A stretch of DNA of 64,000 nt from CAWANP01 sp963783445 (GCA_963783445.1 CAWANP010000002.1:868001-932000); one strand, 5' to 3'; positions 40,862-51,237 are shown, counted from the first letter of the stretch. Made by a program: numbers and translations. The notes: generated by a model from the sequence alone, not told the origin.

Positions 40862-43753
40862 ATGGGCGGACAAGCGGCGAACCTCCGCCAGCGCTGGGCG
40901 CTTTTGGGCATCATTCTGCTGGCCTTTCTTCTGCGCGTCTATAGTTTGGGGCGCTCAGAACTCTGGTTCGATGAGGCGCTCAGCGCTGTCATAGCAGCGA
41001 AGGGATGGGCAAGTATCCTTCAGTATACTCTGCACACACCCTTTGAGCATCCCCCGCTGTACTATCTCTCGTTGCACACCTGGACTCGCGCCACAGGCAC
41101 GACGGAGTTTGCCCTTCGCTTCCTCTCCTTGTTCTGGGGCATTCTCCTCATCCCCCTCTTGTACCGCTTTATGGCTTCCTGGGGAGGGCGCTCCTTTGGG
41201 CTGTTGGTAGCCTTGGTCTCTGCCCTGTCCGCCGTTCATATCGATCACTCGCAGAACGCGCGCATGTACAGCATCTTGCCCGTGCTGGGGATTTTGCTGT
41301 TGATCTGCTTTTTCCGTGGTTTGGAAACCTCACGGCTCCGCTGGTGGTTTGGGTTCCTGGCGGCTGCAGTCCTGGGGATAGCCGTACACTATTACTTCTC
41401 CCTCATGTTGCTGGTGCCTTTCGCCTTTCTTCTCCTGGGTGGGAAAAAGTATAGAAGACAGGCTGGCATCCTCTTCCTGGTTCTGGTCGCTTGCGTGCTG
41501 CTGGTTGTTGGCTGGTTTGGGTTTTCACCAGGTTTCCGGCAGGCGATACTGCAAGTGGCAACCGGTGAGGGCGGAGGCGTGTCTAGCTTGGGCCAGCGCA
41601 TTATGCACACGGCAGGCGGACTGTTATCTGAGCCGCCAGTCGCCGGGCATGTGGCTCTGGCCCTGCTGGCTGTGCTGGGGGCAGTCTTTTGGCCGCTGCC
41701 GCCTGCCCCAGGTACCCATCCGGTGAGTCAGGTTGGCTCGCGTCGTTTTGTGTTAGTCTGGCTGCTCGTGCCCTGGCTGGTTGCCCTGGCCATCCCCTAC
41801 TGGCTGCAAGATCGACACCTGGCCTATCTTCTGCCGGCCATATACGCGCTGGTGGCCTGCGGGCTGCTCGTCTTGCGCCGCAAGAGCAGAGCGCTGTTTC
41901 TGGCGGGCTTGGTCCTCATGGGGGCCACCACCGGCTATTGGCTATACCGTCAGGACGCCGAGCCTGAATTCGAGTTTGGCGCGATAATGACCTACGTAGA
42001 GGACCGAGCGCTGCCCCAGGATCTGATCATCATGAACCAGCCCGCATTCTGGCCTTTCGAGGAGTACTATGCTCAAGGAGACCTGGCGACAGCCTATGCT
42101 CCAGCATACGCCGACCTCCCGGACGAGGCGCTGGATAGCACGCTGAGGAGTCTCGTCGGCCAGCACGGTCGTATCTGGCTGGGTCCCATTGGAGCCTGGA
42201 CAGAAGATCCCGACTCACGAGTAGAGCGGTGGTTGGTATCGCATGCCTACCAGGCCTACAAGGAGTGGTTCGCAGCGGGAGGCTCTGCCGCCCTCTACTT
42301 TACAACGGATGCGCTGAAGCCGCTGACGATGGAATCTGCGGTTGCTTGGGAGGACAAAGTTCGCCTGGTGACTGCTCACAGTTCATCGTCCATGGTCACT
42401 GCTGGCGATGCGATCCGTTTGGCGCTTGGCTGGCAGGCAGCCGAGGAGCTAGATTCTTCCCTCTGGGTCTCTCTCTACCTGGTGGATGACGAGGGCCAGG
42501 TCTGGGCAACGAGGCAGAGCGAGCCATGTGGTGGTTGGTGCCCGACTGATTCCTGGGAGCCGGTTGCCCTTGTTCAAGACCAACATGCCCTACTGATACC
42601 GGAGGGGACACCGCCTGGCTCTTACCGCCTTCAGGTGGCATTGTACGCTCCCGATGAGGGGCGGGAGTTGGTGGCTGCGGGCAGCGGGCCACGCGTGGAT
42701 TTGGGCTCAGTCCAAGTCATGGAACTTACGCAAGCAGAAGCTCGGCCAGGTCCCCGTCCAATGGTTCAGTACCCCCTGGAGGCGGGGTTTCGCAACGAAA
42801 TTGATCTCTTGGGCTTTGACCTCGCCTCCGCAAAAGCCCCGGCTGGCGGTACTGTTGCGTTGGACCTGTATTGGCAGGTCCAGAACACGCCGTCGGATGA
42901 CTATGAACTCCTGCTAGAGTTGGTTCTGCCTGATGGCAAGGTCTTGGTCAACTGGAATCGACCACTGGTGGCGGACACTGTTCCAACCAGCGTCTGGCTG
43001 GCGGGGCAGTTCTTGCGTGGACCACACCAACTCAGCCTTCCTGGCCAGGTTGCTCCAGGTGAGTATGACCTACGACTAAAGGTTCTGGATCCGCAGGGCC
43101 AGCCACTCACTTCCAGCAAGTCGGACCGTCTGAAAGGTCTCGATCGGTTGTTGCCCTGGCAGTCCCGCCGGACCGAAGATGGCCTGGTACTGGGGAGTCT
43201 TGTGGTCACAGAACTGCCTGATCGGTCCCACAATTTTGAGCTACCTGCCATGGAAAACACATTGCGCTACCGATTGGGCCAGCGAGTAGATCTGTTGGGC
43301 TATGACTTGGATACAGCCTCGGCGACGCCAGGTGGGCAGCTCGAGGTGACCCTGTACTGGCAGGCTCGTGGGGCCACGGTCAAGCCGTACAAGGTATTCA
43401 CGCACCTGGGCGACGATGGGCTTTCGCCTCCGGTGGCCCAGCACGACGATCTTCCCGGCGAAGGTTGCTGTCCGCCAAATACCTGGGTCGAGGGTGAAGT
43501 GGTCGTAGACCGGCATCTTGTGCCCTTGGCTTCAAATCTCGTTCCCGATACCTACCTGTTGACGGCAGGGATGTACGACGAACCTACTGGCCTCCGCCTG
43601 CCTGTCTTCGGTGCCCAAGGCAACGAGGTCGCAGGCGATCGCGTCCCCATTGCTGAGGTGGTGATCCACCCCAGGAGTACACCGGCGTCGGCGCCAATCC
43701 TGCCCAAGATGGACTTCCGTATCTATCTGCCCCTGGTGGAGGCGAACCAGTGA
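40862..43753 (+). CDS. ArnT/PMT-like membrane glycosyltransferase with three C-terminal beta-sandwich repeats
   Basis: 963 residues from ATG 40862, 10 bp after the GT2 gene. The first half has about ten membrane segments and the GT-C Asp-Glu loop in LWFDEALSAVI, plus HIDHSQNARMYS. The second half holds three related beta-sandwich modules of about 120 residues, the last being LLGYDLDTASATPGGQLEVTLYWQ, and ends YLPLVEANQ. GT-C enzymes transfer sugars from polyprenyl-phosphate donors outside the membrane; the target here is unknown. The stop overlaps the GTG start of the next gene. Confidence 0.85.
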   Translation: MGGQAANLRQRWALLGIILLAFLLRVYSLGRSELWFDEALSAVIAAKGWASILQYTLHTPFEHPPLYYLSLHTWTRATGTTEFALRFLSLFWGILLIPLLYRFMASWGGRSFGLLVALVSALSAVHIDHSQNARMYSILPVLGILLLICFFRGLETSRLRWWFGFLAAAVLGIAVHYYFSLMLLVPFAFLLLGGKKYRRQAGILFLVLVACVLLVVGWFGFSPGFRQAILQVATGEGGGVSSLGQRIMHTAGGLLSEPPVAGHVALALLAVLGAVFWPLPPAPGTHPVSQVGSRRFVLVWLLVPWLVALAIPYWLQDRHLAYLLPAIYALVACGLLVLRRKSRALFLAGLVLMGATTGYWLYRQDAEPEFEFGAIMTYVEDRALPQDLIIMNQPAFWPFEEYYAQGDLATAYAPAYADLPDEALDSTLRSLVGQHGRIWLGPIGAWTEDPDSRVERWLVSHAYQAYKEWFAAGGSAALYFTTDALKPLTMESAVAWEDKVRLVTAHSSSSMVTAGDAIRLALGWQAAEELDSSLWVSLYLVDDEGQVWATRQSEPCGGWCPTDSWEPVALVQDQHALLIPEGTPPGSYRLQVALYAPDEGRELVAAGSGPRVDLGSVQVMELTQAEARPGPRPMVQYPLEAGFRNEIDLLGFDLASAKAPAGGTVALDLYWQVQNTPSDDYELLLELVLPDGKVLVNWNRPLVADTVPTSVWLAGQFLRGPHQLSLPGQVAPGEYDLRLKVLDPQGQPLTSSKSDRLKGLDRLLPWQSRRTEDGLVLGSLVVTELPDRSHNFELPAMENTLRYRLGQRVDLLGYDLDTASATPGGQLEVTLYWQARGATVKPYKVFTHLGDDGLSPPVAQHDDLPGEGCCPPNTWVEGEVVVDRHLVPLASNLVPDTYLLTAGMYDEPTGLRLPVFGAQGNEVAGDRVPIAEVVIHPRSTPASAPILPKMDFRIYLPLVEANQ

Positions 43754-46221
43754 ACAACGGGGCGGTCGTGCTCGGATCTGGTTCAAAGACCGAGCCTCCG
43801 GTGGGGGCGCGCTCAGAGATCCAGAGGAACAAGTCTGGCCTTTGGTTGTTCTTGCTGTTGACGGCTATCTACTTGCTCAGCTATAGCGGCAACTTTCACG
43901 CCATTGACGAGGTTTCGGTCGCGGCCATGACCGAAAACCTTGTCAAGCATGGACGAGTTACCACAGACCAGATTCGGTGGTCGCTGGCTTGGACGCCCAG
44001 CCAGGGACAACTTGGCCCGGACGGTCACCTGTACTCCAAAAAGGGCCTGGGCTCGGCTTTGTTGGGGGCGCCCTTTTACTGGCTAGCTCTGCATGTGCCA
44101 GAGGCCGGCCTTGTCCGGGCCCTGATGCTGTCGAATGCCCTGGTTACAGCCTTGACCGCCTGGCTGCTCTACTCGAGCATACAATTGCTTGGCTATCGCC
44201 CCTTGGTCGCAGCGCTTACCGCCTTGGCTTATGGTTTAGGTACCATGGCCTGGCCCTATGCCAAGTACTTTTTCAGCGAACCGCTGACCGCCCTGGGTCT
44301 GATGGCCGGCCTATGGGGTTTATTGGCTTTCAGACAGTCATTTCAGTTGCGCTATGCTTTTGTGGCGGGGCTGGGTCTCGGCATCGCTCTGCTTGCCAAA
44401 GTCGCCAACGTTGTTGTTTGGCCCTTCTACTTTGTCTACGGCTTCTGGGCGGCCAGCCAGCAGGAGCAACCGGAAGAGCCGCAAGCCCAGACACTTTTTG
44501 AGAAGGCCATGACTTTGCTGCCCTCTGTGATTGCCTTTCTATTGCCAATAGCTGCTGCTGGTTTCGTGCTGGCTGCCTACAACTTGGTCCGGAGCGGAAA
44601 CCTGTTGGATCTGGGCTATGCCCCTGATGAAACTTTTTCCACACCGCTCTGGCGTGGTCTGGCCGGCCTGTTGATCAGTCCTGGGAAAGGCTTGTTTCTT
44701 TACTCGCCCATCCTGCTAGCGGCTCTCGCGGGCCTTCCCGCTCTCTTTCGCCGTGACAGGGCCACAGCGCTCCTGAGTCTGGGCGTAGCCATCGCATTCC
44801 CTCTGCTTTATGCGGGTTGGTTCATGTGGTGGGGGGGGTGGAGTTGGGGGCCGCGATTCCTGGTGCCGAGCCTGCCCTTTCTCTGCCTTTTTCTGGCACC
44901 GGTGGTGGAATGGGCTCTGCACCCTGGCCGGTGGTGGGCCATGGTTCTGCTGGTAGTGCTCGTACTGGTCAGCTCGCTGATGCAGGTCCTGGGTGTAGCG
45001 GTAGACTTTAACCAGTACCTGTTGCAGCTCTATCAGCGCGGCTTGGACAGCGGGCAGATCAACTTTCAGGTTGAACTCAGCCCTATCCTGGGGCACTGGG
45101 CCTTGCTCCGCAATGCCATGGCTGCCGCGGGGTCCGCCGGCCAGTTGGATCTGGCCTGGGCGCGGGACCTGGTCGGCGGGATAGATGGACTCAGATTGCT
45201 GTGGCCCCTACTTCTGTGCCTTGCCGCATTGCTTGGTTGGTGGCTTGGCTCCAAAACTACAGAACGAAAGGGGCCGCGCCTGTTTTGGTTGGCCGGTTGT
45301 ATTGTGCTGTTGCTTATCTCTATGGTGGTGCTGGTGCGCCTGCCAACCCCCGCTAACGAGTGGCAGGCTGGCGGGGAGGTGCTCTCGCAGACGCTGGCAA
45401 CAGCCCAGCACGAGGACGTGATGATCGTGGATCTCTTGCCTTTTGGCGATCATCTGGGACACACGACCTCGCTGCTCGATCGCTACAAGGCTGCCCCGGT
45501 CTATTGGGGCTGGGCGCGTGAGGAACCGGTTTCAGTCGAGCGACAGGCAGAGTTGGCTGCTTTGGGCAAGGAGTACCACCGGCTGTGGCTTGTACTTGAT
45601 ACGACACCGGAGGCTGACCCGGCAAGTACCACTGAGCGCTGGCTGGATGAGAACGCCTTCAGGGTGGCAAGTTCGTGGATGAGCCCTGCCATGCGTTTGG
45701 TACAATACGAGTGGCCCGCTGGAGGCATCGGACAGGGCCTCGATTCGCCCGAGAGTCTCCGTTTGGGGGATGACTTGTGGTTGGACAGATTCGCTCCTGC
45801 CTGCAGTGACTCGCCTGACAGTGTCCAAAGCATGCCTTGCACATCCTCCATGCCCTTGGATGCCTATCCCGGTGATGTGCTGGCCTTCTCTCTGTTCTGG
45901 CGGGCAGAGCAGCCCGTGGAGCAGGACTATACTGTCTTTGTTCAACTGCTGGATGCGGGTGGCAAACTCCATTTACAGCTGGACCGCCTTCCCGTGGGAG
46001 GTTTTCGTCCGACCTCTACGTGGCAGCCTGATGAGGTGATCGTTGACAACTATGGTCTGGCTCTGCCTACGGATCTGGCGCCAGGCCGCTATCGACTCAT
46101 CGCCGGGCTCTATCTACCAGCCAGTATGGAAAGGCAGATGGTTACCTCTGACGACGGCGTTCTCCTGGGGGATCACGTAGCCCTGGGTGAGGTCATCGTT
46201 ACTCAAGGGGACGGGCCATGA
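43750..46221 (+). CDS. GT-C membrane glycosyltransferase with one beta-sandwich module
   Basis: 823 residues, GTG start overlapping the previous stop (gtga). About a dozen membrane segments; the first outer loop carries HAIDEVSVAAMTENLVKHG with an acidic pair expected of GT-C enzymes, and DGHLYSKKGLG. The last 150 residues are a beta-sandwich module (YPGDVLAFSLFWRAEQPVEQDY, then DLAPGRYRLIAGLYLP) like those in the neighbouring genes. It overlaps the next gene by four bases, so the series is translated as one unit. Confidence 0.8.
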   Translation: MNNGAVVLGSGSKTEPPVGARSEIQRNKSGLWLFLLLTAIYLLSYSGNFHAIDEVSVAAMTENLVKHGRVTTDQIRWSLAWTPSQGQLGPDGHLYSKKGLGSALLGAPFYWLALHVPEAGLVRALMLSNALVTALTAWLLYSSIQLLGYRPLVAALTALAYGLGTMAWPYAKYFFSEPLTALGLMAGLWGLLAFRQSFQLRYAFVAGLGLGIALLAKVANVVVWPFYFVYGFWAASQQEQPEEPQAQTLFEKAMTLLPSVIAFLLPIAAAGFVLAAYNLVRSGNLLDLGYAPDETFSTPLWRGLAGLLISPGKGLFLYSPILLAALAGLPALFRRDRATALLSLGVAIAFPLLYAGWFMWWGGWSWGPRFLVPSLPFLCLFLAPVVEWALHPGRWWAMVLLVVLVLVSSLMQVLGVAVDFNQYLLQLYQRGLDSGQINFQVELSPILGHWALLRNAMAAAGSAGQLDLAWARDLVGGIDGLRLLWPLLLCLAALLGWWLGSKTTERKGPRLFWLAGCIVLLLISMVVLVRLPTPANEWQAGGEVLSQTLATAQHEDVMIVDLLPFGDHLGHTTSLLDRYKAAPVYWGWAREEPVSVERQAELAALGKEYHRLWLVLDTTPEADPASTTERWLDENAFRVASSWMSPAMRLVQYEWPAGGIGQGLDSPESLRLGDDLWLDRFAPACSDSPDSVQSMPCTSSMPLDAYPGDVLAFSLFWRAEQPVEQDYTVFVQLLDAGGKLHLQLDRLPVGGFRPTSTWQPDEVIVDNYGLALPTDLAPGRYRLIAGLYLPASMERQMVTSDDGVLLGDHVALGEVIVTQGDGP

Positions 46222-48404
46222 CGCATTCACATGCTCCGAACCCGGCAACCCGACTCGCCGACGGAGGCTGGCTGCGCCGGATTCGGGCGGGATATGATAC
46301 CCACCGGGATTTTGTGCTGCTTTTGGCGCTTTTTGCCGTCCTGCAGAGCATGCTGTTGATCTTTTTCGCCCCGGGCGGCCGGTTCGGCGACTATTCGGAC
46401 TATTGGTACTACCAGGAGATGGCTTCACGCCTGGACAGCGGCTACTTGCCCTACATCCACTACTGGGTAGAGTATCCACCCTTGTTTCCCTGGCTGCCGG
46501 TTGGGGCCTATTGGATCAGCCAGTTGCTGCCGCCCGCGCCCAACCCTCAACTCTGGTTCTACGCAGTCTTTGGCGCGCTCATGGCGTTCTTTGCCGTGGG
46601 CAATCTGGCGCTGATTTACCTGTTGGGACTCAGGCTGTATGGCCGCGACAGGCCAGGCCGGCGCAGCGCCCTGCGCTGCGCAACTTTCTATGCTCTGCTC
46701 TTTGGCCCCATTTTTGTTCATGCCGGATGGTTCGATGGTGCGGCGCTCTCTTTCTTGCTCCTGGGGCTGTATCTGCTCCTGAAAAACAAGCCGGGTCTCA
46801 GCGCGCTCATCGTCGGGTTGGGGGCCATGGTCAAGGTCCTGCCCCTGGTACTCGTGCCCGTAGGATTCAAGCTACTTGCCCGGCGGTGGCGCTTTCTGGC
46901 GGTGCTGGCCCTGACCGTCGTTGCCATCAACCTGCCCTTCTACCTGGCGAATCCGGCGCTCTTTGTCGCCTCATGGCGCGCGCTTTTGACCCAGCCATCG
47001 TGGGAGACAGTCTTTGCCTTGCTCGATGGTTACTATTCCTATGGTTTGGTGATCGGCAACCGTTTTGATCCTGCTCAGGCCGGCGGTGGTCAGCGTCCAG
47101 AGTTTGTGCCCTGGTTGGTGGTGCTGGCAGTCTCCGGTTTCGTCTACCTGCTTGCATACCTATTGCCCTGGCAGTTGCCCAAGGTTGATAGACCTCAGTT
47201 TCGGTTGCGCTCCGTGCTGGAGCAGTTCAGGCATCCGGTCATAGGTGGCAAGGGCCTGACCGCCGACCCGCTGAGCATCGTCGCCTTTGTGGGACTCAGC
47301 CTGAATCTCTTTATGATTTTCTCCAAGGGCTACAGCCCTCAGTTTCTTCTATGGTACCTGCCTTTCCTGGTGCTGCTCATGCCCAATGGCTGGGGATTAA
47401 CCTACGCTACTCTGCTCACCGTCAACGCTGTGGTTGAGCGCATATTCTTCTTCTTTCTCCTGCCCGATGCCCAGTGGCTGCTGGCGGCCACCGTGCTCTC
47501 GCGTACTGCCCTGATGCTGATCTTGGTCCCAGAGTTCCTGGCCGTGATGCGCTTTCTGCCCCAGCGTCGCTGGGCCAATGTACGGCGTTGGCTGTCAATT
47601 CCCCTGGTATTGGCGACACTGGTGCTCGTAGGCTTTGGATCCGTGGCCCTTGTCCGTGACTATGGCCAACAACGCTACGCTAACAGCCCCCAGCGGCACG
47701 TGGTGGATCGCATTCGTGCAGCCGCCTTGCCAGACGACGGCGTTATAGTTACCAGCCGCCAAGGATTTGATGCTGTGGCGCCCTTCCTGCCCGAGCAAGA
47801 TGTCCGTTTGTACACGCGCGACGATGGTGAATTCCGACCCGAGGCATTCGAGAGGCAGTGGGCAGGCTTTGTGGGCAGCCACCCACGTGTCTGGCTATTG
47901 CTCGATTTTGCTGGTGGCCAGAGCGCCGATTGGAACGCGTATCTTGGCCAACGGCTGAGCCAAACCGGCTACCCAACGACAGATGAGTGGGTTGGACCTG
48001 AGCAAAGACTGGTGCACTATGCCAGCGCAGCGCCTTCTGCGATTCGCGTGGAGGACACCCATGCTGACTTTGGCAATAAGGTGATATTGGATCGTGTGGA
48101 GCTGGATGGGGATCCACTCCAGGGCGGGCAAGTGCTCCGTCTGCGATTGCACTGGCGTGAGCCCCCGGCGCCTGACCTGAACTACAATGCTTTCGGTCAT
48201 CTCATATCTGAGCAGGGCCAGCTCAATGCCCAGCAGGACATTCCCCTGCAGTCAAGCGGACGGATGGGCCTACTACTGCCGCTGGATCTGCCGGCTGGTA
48301 CCTATCATCTGCATGTTGGTGTCTATGACCCGCAAACCGGGGAGCGATTGCTCCTGCCCTCCGGCGAGGATAGTGTGGTTGTCGATAGGATCGATGTTCA
48401 ATGA
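46218..48404 (+). CDS. GT87/DUF2029-like membrane mannosyltransferase with one beta-sandwich module
   Basis: 728 residues. DYSDYWYYQEMASRLDSGYLPYIHYWVEYPP contains the acidic residues and the YPP motif seen in GT87 alpha-mannosyltransferases; then KPGLSALIVGLGAMVKVLPLVL. About ten membrane helices. The final 110 residues form the same beta-sandwich type (LQGGQVLRLRLHWREPPAP, then LPAGTYHLHVGVYDPQTGERL). ATG overlaps the previous stop and its own stop overlaps the next ATG. Confidence 0.82.
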   Translation: MTHSHAPNPATRLADGGWLRRIRAGYDTHRDFVLLLALFAVLQSMLLIFFAPGGRFGDYSDYWYYQEMASRLDSGYLPYIHYWVEYPPLFPWLPVGAYWISQLLPPAPNPQLWFYAVFGALMAFFAVGNLALIYLLGLRLYGRDRPGRRSALRCATFYALLFGPIFVHAGWFDGAALSFLLLGLYLLLKNKPGLSALIVGLGAMVKVLPLVLVPVGFKLLARRWRFLAVLALTVVAINLPFYLANPALFVASWRALLTQPSWETVFALLDGYYSYGLVIGNRFDPAQAGGGQRPEFVPWLVVLAVSGFVYLLAYLLPWQLPKVDRPQFRLRSVLEQFRHPVIGGKGLTADPLSIVAFVGLSLNLFMIFSKGYSPQFLLWYLPFLVLLMPNGWGLTYATLLTVNAVVERIFFFFLLPDAQWLLAATVLSRTALMLILVPEFLAVMRFLPQRRWANVRRWLSIPLVLATLVLVGFGSVALVRDYGQQRYANSPQRHVVDRIRAAALPDDGVIVTSRQGFDAVAPFLPEQDVRLYTRDDGEFRPEAFERQWAGFVGSHPRVWLLLDFAGGQSADWNAYLGQRLSQTGYPTTDEWVGPEQRLVHYASAAPSAIRVEDTHADFGNKVILDRVELDGDPLQGGQVLRLRLHWREPPAPDLNYNAFGHLISEQGQLNAQQDIPLQSSGRMGLLLPLDLPAGTYHLHVGVYDPQTGERLLLPSGEDSVVVDRIDVQ

Positions 48405-49147
48405 GCAATAATCTGGCTTTGGTAACAGTCGTGCTACCCACCTACGATGAACGGGAGAATATTGGCCCGCTCATCGAGAGAATCCTGGCAAGCGTAGGGC
48501 AGCCGGTGGAGATCATTGTGGTGGATGATGATTCTCCTGACCTCACTTGGCAGGTGGTTGAGGAGATTGCCACCGAGGATCAGCGGGTAAGCTTGCTTCG
48601 ACGCATGGACGAGCGTGGCCTGACCTCGGCACTGATGGCGGGCATTGGCCTTGCCCGCGGAGAGGTAATCGCCTGGATGGATTGTGATCTCTCCATGCCG
48701 CCGGAGGTGTTGCCCGCTTTGCTGGAGGCTGTAGGGGTGGCAGACATTGCCGTTGGCTCGCGCTACATACGAGGTGGGGCGGACATCGGCCATTCTCTTG
48801 TGGGCCGGCTCTTCAGCCGGACCATCAACCTCTGGGCGGCACTGTTTCTGGGCTGGGGGGTCAAGGACTATACCAGTGGTTTCATGGCAGTGCGCCGCTG
48901 TGTGTTCGAGAGCATCGAACTGCGGGGAGACTATGGCGAGTATTGCATTGATCTGCTGGCTCGAGCGCAAAGGCTTGGCTTCACCATTCGCGAGGTTCCC
49001 TACCATTGTGTTCCCCGCTTGGAAGGGCAGTCAAAGACGGCGACCAACCCTTGGGGCTATATCCGTCGGGGCTGGAAATACGTACTAACTGTAATACGGC
49101 TGTGGGCGACTGGTGCCGGCCACGCCCCCCGCCATGAGAATTCTTGA
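48401..49147 (+). CDS. Second polyprenyl-phosphate glycosyltransferase (DPM1-like GT2)
   Basis: 248 residues. VTVVLPTYDERENIGPLI, IIVVDDDSPDLTWQV, AWMDCDLSMPPEVLP and DYTSGFMAVRRCVFE match dolichol- or polyprenyl-phosphate mannosyl/glucosyl transferases. It lacks membrane helices. Its ATG overlaps the stop of the GT87-like gene by four bases (ATGA). Two such enzymes in one operon suggest two different lipid-linked sugars. Confidence 0.88.
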   Translation: MSNNLALVTVVLPTYDERENIGPLIERILASVGQPVEIIVVDDDSPDLTWQVVEEIATEDQRVSLLRRMDERGLTSALMAGIGLARGEVIAWMDCDLSMPPEVLPALLEAVGVADIAVGSRYIRGGADIGHSLVGRLFSRTINLWAALFLGWGVKDYTSGFMAVRRCVFESIELRGDYGEYCIDLLARAQRLGFTIREVPYHCVPRLEGQSKTATNPWGYIRRGWKYVLTVIRLWATGAGHAPRHENS

Positions 49148-49161
49148 GTTGGAGGGAGAAA

Positions 49162-50394
49162 ATGCTGCAACCTGTGGAGCTTTTACCGGAAGACTTGGGC
49201 GACCTGGCCGAGATCATACCGGGTCACGAACCGGAACTAAAAATCTCAATCCCGCGTATTCCAATCTCCGAGTTGGAGCTTGGGCAGACAATCATTCCTG
49301 TCTGCGAGCCAACCTTGGGGGGGAACGAGACCCGCTACGTGATGGACTGCCTGAATACCAACTGGATTTCGTCGGCAGGCAAGTACATTCCCCTTTTCGA
49401 GCAGGGGTTCAGCCGCATGGTAGGCTGCGAGCATGGCATCGCCTGTGTGAGTGGGACTGCAGCGCTGCATCTGATCATGGCCGCTCTGGGCCTGGGGCCC
49501 GGGGATGAGGTGATCGTCCCCACTTTCAGCATGATCGCGACTGCCTACGCAGTATCGTATACCGGCGCCCGCCCAGTATTCGTCGATTCGGAGCGTCGAA
49601 CCTGGAACATGGATGTCGGACAGATCGAGGACAAGATCACAGACCGGACCAAGGCCATCATTGTGGTGCATACCTATGGCCATCCAGTCGACATGGATGC
49701 GGTGTCAGAGATTGCGAGTAAACACAACCTGTATGTCGTGGAAGATGCTGCCGAAGCTCATGGGGCCGAATACAAGGGGCAATTGGTGGGCAGCTTGGGC
49801 GATGCCGCAGCTTTTAGCTTCTATGCCAACAAAATCATCACTACCGGCGAGGGGGGGATGGTCACCACCAACGATTCTCGTTTGGCAGAGGTCGTACGTA
49901 CTCTGCGCGACCATGCCTTCTCTCACGAGCGTCACTTCTGGCACAAGTTCATCGGCTACAGTTTTCGGATGACCAATATGCAGGCAGCTGTCGGGCTGGC
50001 ACAGACTGAGCAGATGGAAGGCTTTGTAGAGCGCCGTCGCAGCAATGCGTTGCTCTACAGCTCACTGCTTCAAGATGTACCAGGGCTGAGCCTGCCGAAG
50101 GAGGAACCTTGGGCCCGGAACGTCTACTGGATGTACGGTCTGCTGGTGGAGGATGAATTTGGCCTGAGTCGCGACGAACTTCGAAGGCGTCTCGCCGGAG
50201 AGGGTATTGAGACCCGAACCTTTTTCATCCCCATGCACCTACAGCCGATCTATCACGCCGACTATCGGAACGAGCGGTATCCTATCGCTGAGGATCTTTG
50301 CCGGCGAGGACTGTATTTGCCGTCCTCCTCGTCGCTATCAGAGCAGGAGATTGAATTTGTGGTCCAGGCGGTAAAGGCTTGTCGTACTGAGTAA
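49162..50394 (+). CDS. DegT/DnrJ/EryC1/StrS sugar aminotransferase
   Basis: 410 residues from ATG 49162, with GGAGGG just before it; the upstream TTG start is weaker. CVSGTAALHLIMAALGLGPGDEVIVP, VEDAAEAHGAEYKG with the PLP Asp, and the lysine in FYANKIITTGEGG are all intact. It converts a nucleotide-linked keto-sugar to an amino sugar. It is a different protein from the frameshifted homologue at 4751 and may supply the amino sugar for the lipid-linked pathway encoded upstream. It begins 14 bp after the GT2 gene. Confidence 0.9.
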   Translation: MLQPVELLPEDLGDLAEIIPGHEPELKISIPRIPISELELGQTIIPVCEPTLGGNETRYVMDCLNTNWISSAGKYIPLFEQGFSRMVGCEHGIACVSGTAALHLIMAALGLGPGDEVIVPTFSMIATAYAVSYTGARPVFVDSERRTWNMDVGQIEDKITDRTKAIIVVHTYGHPVDMDAVSEIASKHNLYVVEDAAEAHGAEYKGQLVGSLGDAAAFSFYANKIITTGEGGMVTTNDSRLAEVVRTLRDHAFSHERHFWHKFIGYSFRMTNMQAAVGLAQTEQMEGFVERRRSNALLYSSLLQDVPGLSLPKEEPWARNVYWMYGLLVEDEFGLSRDELRRRLAGEGIETRTFFIPMHLQPIYHADYRNERYPIAEDLCRRGLYLPSSSSLSEQEIEFVVQAVKACRTE

Positions 50395-50439
50395 TGCCGG
50401 CCAACCGGCTCCTGGCCTACCTTTTGGACACGAATTATC

Positions 50440-51216
50440 ATGGACAACCAACAGAGAATACAACCGCCTGACCCCATTCCTCCACCTGAGTACAAGGCGG
50501 CCTACGTACGGACGATGTTTGGTCGTATCGCTCAGCGATACGATCTGATGAACCGCCTGATGACACTGGGTCGAGATCGGGCTTGGCGCCGCTATGCAGT
50601 GGCGAGTGCTGCGCCGCCGCCCGGGGGGCGAGTGCTGGACGTTGCCACTGGGACTGGAGACTTTGCCCTGGAGACGTTGCGCCAGCAGCCAACTGTCCAG
50701 GTTGTGGGTCTGGATTTCACATCTGAAATGTTGGTCATTGCTCGTGAAAAAGGTGCGGCCGCTAATGCGGACCTGGGCCTTACTGCTGGAGATGCGCTGC
50801 ATCTCCCTCATGCCGATGGGGTTTTCGACGCGGTCGTGACCGGCTTTGCGCTCCGAAACGTGACCGATATTCCCGCCGCCTTTGCGGAAATGGCGCGCGT
50901 GACCTGCCCCGGTGGACGGGTCGCCTGCCTGGAGATAGCCAAGCCCCAGCAACCTCTTTTCCGGCGTTTATTCGCTCTCTATTTCTATCGGCTCGTGCCC
51001 TTGCTGGGAGGATGGATCACGGGTCAGCCATCCGCCTATTCCTACTTGCCCAATTCCCTCACAGCTTTTCTGACACCCGGCGAGATTGCCGAGGTGATGC
51101 GCGGATCGGGTTGGTGCAAAGTCCAGTACCGGCGCATGATGCTAGGCACAGTGGCAGTACACGTCGGGGTACGGGACCGAAATGGAGGCGGGGAAGGTGG
51201 AACTGGGGACAACTGA
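50440..51216 (+). CDS. menG: MenG/UbiE-type quinone C-methyltransferase
   Basis: 258 residues. YVRTMFGRIAQRYDLMNRLMTLGRDRAWRR, the SAM loop VLDVATGTGDFAL, and FALRNVTDIPAAFAEMARV are the hallmark motifs of demethylmenaquinone methyltransferase, and GWITGQPSAYSYLPNSL is the family C-terminal signature. In an anaerobe menaquinone is the likely product. It ends the plus-strand run and faces the response-regulator gene, with 21 bp between their stops and no clear terminator. Confidence 0.92.
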   Translation: MDNQQRIQPPDPIPPPEYKAAYVRTMFGRIAQRYDLMNRLMTLGRDRAWRRYAVASAAPPPGGRVLDVATGTGDFALETLRQQPTVQVVGLDFTSEMLVIAREKGAAANADLGLTAGDALHLPHADGVFDAVVTGFALRNVTDIPAAFAEMARVTCPGGRVACLEIAKPQQPLFRRLFALYFYRLVPLLGGWITGQPSAYSYLPNSLTAFLTPGEIAEVMRGSGWCKVQYRRMMLGTVAVHVGVRDRNGGGEGGTGDN

Positions 51217-51237
51217 TTCCTTCTTGGGATGAGTCGG

